Shown in pieces: positions 36,757 to 39,803 of a stretch of DNA of 39,803 nucleotides. Numbering within the stretch: position 1 is the stretch's first letter; each line of letters opens with the position of its first letter. The notes beneath the pieces were generated by a model that made no database searches, was not told the origin of the DNA, and saw nothing but the letters and a program-made list of their open reading frames with translations. The DNA is from Alteromonadaceae bacterium (GTDB lineage Bacteria; Pseudomonadota; Gammaproteobacteria; Enterobacterales; Alteromonadaceae), in assembly GCA_023301705.1 (NCBI GenBank), contig JALZUE010000138.1, positions 1 through 39,803 on the forward strand, in the 5' to 3' direction. The translations under genes and the position numbers were made by a program.

Positions 36757-37125
36757 GTGAAATTTTATCCATCTAAACTACTGTTGATATTACTTATTTG
36801 CCTCGCTTTTTTCGGTCAAGTTATGGCGTCTACAGTAAGTGCTTATAGCATGAACAATATGCAATTGATGAATAGTACACAAGCCTCTTCTGTAGTAATG
36901 AAAGCAGATTGCCACCAAATGAGCGAAGTAGTAGGTGATACCACTAATTGTTGCTCTGAAAGTTGTCATTGCTTTTCAGGCAGCTGTATCAGCTTTTTTG
37001 TTTTATTACTTAATGTTAATAAAGATATTAGCCTTAGTAACTCGCCTTTAAAAATTTCTTTTTCAAATGCTTTAATACAAAGTTATAGCCCTGTTTCTTT
37101 ATATAAACCTCCGATCGTAAGTTAA
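36757..37125 (+). CDS. Small Cys-rich exported protein, CopL-like
   Basis: The 122-residue protein has a signal peptide (residues 1-25, cleavage after VMAS) and a His/Met/Cys-rich patch: DCHQM at 51-55, then CC at 65-66 and Cys70, Cys72, Cys77 around SCHCFSGSC. It ends in LYKPPIVS, resembling the PPI(A) ending of CopL/DUF2946-like proteins found ahead of copper-resistance operons. The start is GTG 36757. It lies 111 bp before a CusC-like gene, so a role in sensing or binding copper/silver is likely; this is inference from composition and context. Confidence 0.7.
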   Translation: MKFYPSKLLLILLICLAFFGQVMASTVSAYSMNNMQLMNSTQASSVVMKADCHQMSEVVGDTTNCCSESCHCFSGSCISFFVLLLNVNKDISLSNSPLKISFSNALIQSYSPVSLYKPPIVS

Positions 37126-37235
37126 ATACAGTATTAATGTGCCTATTTTTAGGTACTAATTCAATATTCATCTTACATTTTTAATATTGTTAGGGCTTGT
37201 GCTCTTTCAGTATCAATATCTCTATCGGAGAGATC

Positions 37236-38687
37236 ATGTTCTTTATTCATACTTATTATAAAGTCCTATGGACAGTGTTATTAATTATCTTTAGCTTCTT
37301 AGCCGTTGCAAATGAAGGTACTCAGCTAGATAACTCACCTGTTTTATCGATATATCAAACTATTAAAATAGCTCAACAAAATGATCCATGGATCAGAGGA
37401 AATCTTCATCAACAACAATCACTTGAATTTAGTAGTGTTGCAGCCAATACATTACCTGATCCTAAAGTGTCTTTTGATTTAATTAATCTACCCACCGATG
37501 GCTTCAATTCAAGTCAAGAGCCTATAACTCAGTTTAAAGTAGGTGTTACGCAAGTGTTTCCAAGAGGACAACATTTATCATTGAATAGTCAAAAATTAAA
37601 AGTTGAAAGTGAAGCTTACCCGTTTCAACGCCAAGATAGAGAAGCCAAGGTTGCTGTTACAGTAGGTAAGTTGTGGCTAAATTTATATAAAATACAACAA
37701 AGCATTGCCTTAATTCAAAAGCATGGCGCTATATTTGAACAGTTAATTGATATAACTCATGCACGTTATACTTCTGCACTAGGTGCTACTAGTCAAGCAG
37801 ATATAATAAATGCACAAATAGAGTTAACCCGTTTAGAAGAGCGTTTAAGTAAGCTCGAACAACATAAAAAGCATTATGAAGGAGCACTACTACAGTGGTT
37901 AACTACTGATTTAAACGGTTCAAATACAGCAGAAAATAACTTCTTTGAAGAGATTAACATTAATAATCTTATACTCGATGATGAGTTGCCTTCACTTAAT
38001 GTAATAAATACTAAAACTATTTACCCTACTCAAAATCTTGATATTGCAATACTTTCATCATACTTTATTCATCACCCTGCAATTATTGCTATTGATAAAA
38101 AAATTCAAGCAACACAGTTAAATATTCAACTGACTAAACAAAAATATAAACCTGAATGGCAAGTAGGTGCTAGCTATGGTCATCGACGAAATGATTTTTC
38201 AGATAGCAGCCGAGCTGATCTATTATCGGTAGGCCTTACCTTTGATGTGCCTTTGTTTACGCATAATAAGCAAGATAAACAAGTTTTATCTGCTATTTCA
38301 CATAAAGAATCAGTTAAAACCGAAAAACATTTATTAATGAGAGAAATGTTAGGAATGTACTCAAGTACTCAAGGAAGTTTACAACGCTTACATCACCTAC
38401 AAGTACTATATCGTAATCAATTATTACCTCAAGTACATGATCAAGCTGTCTCATTACTTACATCTTACACTCATGACAATGGTGAGTTTAGTGAGGTTGT
38501 TCGCTCACACCTTTTATTACTGAATGCTGAACTCGACCAATTGACGGCAAATGTTGATGAACAAAAATTATATTTAACGTTAAATTACCTATTTGTTGGT
38601 AGCCTACTTTTAAATCATCAGTCACGAAATGTTACTCATTTAAATACTTATCAATTGGCTTCTTCGGAGGTTTATGATGAAAAATAA
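37236..38687 (+). CDS. CusC/CzcC-like outer-membrane efflux factor (TolC family)
   Basis: Outer-membrane exit duct of an RND metal pump. The protein from ATG 37236 (483 residues, GGAG upstream) has a hydrophobic signal segment and the family's periplasmic helices: SIYQTIKIAQQNDPWIRGN, LPDPKVSFDLINLPTDGF and the repeat half (HHPAIIAIDKKIQATQLNI). It lacks an obvious lipobox. The longer frame from 37197 adds 13 residues ahead of the ribosome binding site. Its end overlaps the adaptor gene by 11 nt, so the two are translationally coupled. The metal is judged from the adaptor's domain. Confidence 0.88.
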   Translation: MFFIHTYYKVLWTVLLIIFSFLAVANEGTQLDNSPVLSIYQTIKIAQQNDPWIRGNLHQQQSLEFSSVAANTLPDPKVSFDLINLPTDGFNSSQEPITQFKVGVTQVFPRGQHLSLNSQKLKVESEAYPFQRQDREAKVAVTVGKLWLNLYKIQQSIALIQKHGAIFEQLIDITHARYTSALGATSQADIINAQIELTRLEERLSKLEQHKKHYEGALLQWLTTDLNGSNTAENNFFEEININNLILDDELPSLNVINTKTIYPTQNLDIAILSSYFIHHPAIIAIDKKIQATQLNIQLTKQKYKPEWQVGASYGHRRNDFSDSSRADLLSVGLTFDVPLFTHNKQDKQVLSAISHKESVKTEKHLLMREMLGMYSSTQGSLQRLHHLQVLYRNQLLPQVHDQAVSLLTSYTHDNGEFSEVVRSHLLLLNAELDQLTANVDEQKLYLTLNYLFVGSLLLNHQSRNVTHLNTYQLASSEVYDEK

Positions 38688-39803
38688 TCATCGCGCAATA
38701 TCTTTCGGAATAATCATTGGTATCGCTATATCACTTGGTGTTTATGGTTTTAGTCACTTTAATGAAAGCGAAAGCCAAAAAAAGCCTCAAGAAAGTAAAC
38801 CTTTGTATTGGGTAGCTCCAATGGATGCAAACTTTCAAAGAGATAAACCCGGAAAGTCTCCTATGGGAATGGATTTAGTACCCGTATATAAATCAAATAA
38901 CAAGGCTATAAATGAAAGCCCGGGTACGGTTTATATATCACCAAGCGTTATTAATAACTTAGGTGTACGAACAACTAATGTCAGCTACCAAATATTGAAA
39001 ACGCACATTAATACTGTTGGCTATGTTACATATAATGAAGATACTTTATTACATGTTCATCCAAGAGTAGAGGGTTGGGTAGAGAAACTTCATGTTAAAG
39101 CAACAGGTAATGTTATTAAAAAAGGCCAACCACTGTATGAGCTCTATTCACCTGAGCTAGTCAATGCGCAAGAAGAGTTTCTATTAGCATTAGCGCGTAA
39201 GAATTTACTTTTAATTTCAGCTGCAAAACACCGTTTAATATCATTACAGTTTTCTAAAAAAACGATAGCGTTACTAGAAAAAAATAAAAAATTGTCTCAA
39301 CGAGTTACGTTTTATGCAGCTCAAAATGGTGTAGTTACAAGAATGAATGTTAGACAGGGTATATATGCTAAACCTAATACCATGTTGATGGAAGTTGCAG
39401 ACTTATCTAATGTATGGATTGAAGCTGAAGTATTTGAACGTCAAGCGGAACACGTTAGCTTAGGTATGAGTGTTACTGTCACGCTTGATTCACTACCAGG
39501 TAAATATTGGCAAGGTAAGGTTGATTATATCTATCCCGTATTAACTGCTGCTACACGTACGGTAAAGCTTAGGTTACGTTTTAATAATGAAAATAAACTA
39601 TTGAAACCTAATATGTTTGCTAAAGTGACTATTCATAGTACGAATAAAGAAAAAACGATAACTATCCCTCAAGAGTCTTTAATTAGAACCGGCTTACATG
39701 ATCGCGTTGTTTTAGCATTAGGTGACGGTAAGTTTAAATCAATTACTGTTAATGTAGGGCGATACGGTGACGAAAATGTAGAAATATTAAGTGGCTTAAA
39801 CAT
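38677..39803 (+). CDS. CusB-like RND efflux periplasmic adaptor (3' end outside the window)
   Basis: Periplasmic adaptor linking the inner-membrane RND pump to the outer-membrane factor. It has a membrane-anchored N-terminus, then a heavy-metal-binding domain (YWVAPMDANF, KPGKSPMGMDLVPVY) typical of copper/silver CusB. A biotinyl-lipoyl-like part and coiled coil follow (VEGWVEKLHVKATGNVIKKG, ELYSPELVNAQEEFL), then the barrel (LSNVWIEAEVFE, LLKPNMFAKV). About 375 codons are visible, open to the edge; a CusA-type pump gene should follow. ATG 38677 is 6 nt after GGAGG; ATG 38674 is also possible. Confidence 0.92.
   Translation, partial: MKNNHRAISFGIIIGIAISLGVYGFSHFNESESQKKPQESKPLYWVAPMDANFQRDKPGKSPMGMDLVPVYKSNNKAINESPGTVYISPSVINNLGVRTTNVSYQILKTHINTVGYVTYNEDTLLHVHPRVEGWVEKLHVKATGNVIKKGQPLYELYSPELVNAQEEFLLALARKNLLLISAAKHRLISLQFSKKTIALLEKNKKLSQRVTFYAAQNGVVTRMNVRQGIYAKPNTMLMEVADLSNVWIEAEVFERQAEHVSLGMSVTVTLDSLPGKYWQGKVDYIYPVLTAATRTVKLRLRFNNENKLLKPNMFAKVTIHSTNKEKTITIPQESLIRTGLHDRVVLALGDGKFKSITVNVGRYGDENVEILSGLN

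Overview
The window reads as chromosomal DNA of an AT-rich, polarly flagellated marine gammaproteobacterium. The best fit is Alteromonadales close to Colwellia/Thalassotalea. This rests on gene content and order (leuS-lptE, the flhA-flhF-flhG-fliA-che-motCD-parCP-cheW-DUF2802 block, ribH-nusB-thiL-pgpA) and on the protein sequences; it is an inference, not a database match. No rRNA, tRNA, CRISPR array, prophage or transposase gene was seen.

Layout. (1) 1-8.2 kb: housekeeping genes. leuS and lptE lie on the minus strand. A LonC/YcbZ-like S16 protease and the DEAD-box helicase deaD/csdA lie on the plus strand, deaD behind a long structured leader and followed by a strong bidirectional terminator. 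(2) 8.2-18.6 kb: a mixed accessory stretch. It holds a DAACS dicarboxylate/amino-acid symporter, a roughly 266-bp MITE-like element, an isolated argJ, a three-gene envelope cluster (DUF2878, chalcone-isomerase-like, DUF3833 lipoprotein), adenosine deaminase, a TonB-dependent receptor with an operator-like palindrome, and a TIGR01777 epimerase. (3) 18.8-32.8 kb: a continuous plus-strand motility and chemotaxis block. A sigma-54 promoter drives flhA, flhF, flhG, fliA, cheY, cheZ, cheA, cheB, a MotA/MotB-type stator pair, the ParA-like parC, the CheW-like parP, cheW and a DUF2802 gene. (4) 32.9-36.6 kb: mlaA, a small membrane protein, then ribH-nusB-thiL-pgpA. (5) 36.7 kb to the end: a copper/silver-type efflux locus with a Cys-rich secreted CopL-like protein, a CusC-like outer-membrane factor, and a CusB-like adaptor cut by the window edge.

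How it works together. FlhF and FlhG place and count the polar flagellum. FliA drives late flagellar genes. CheA, CheW, CheY, CheZ and CheB form the signalling core (no cheR or receptor gene is present here). ParC and ParP would tether the chemosensory array to the pole.

The most interesting single signal is in the CheA linker. Three near-identical 18-residue acidic/hydrophobic peptides occupy the place of a normal P2 domain. They resemble the CheY-binding N-terminus of FliM and the C-terminal tail of the CheZ encoded next door.
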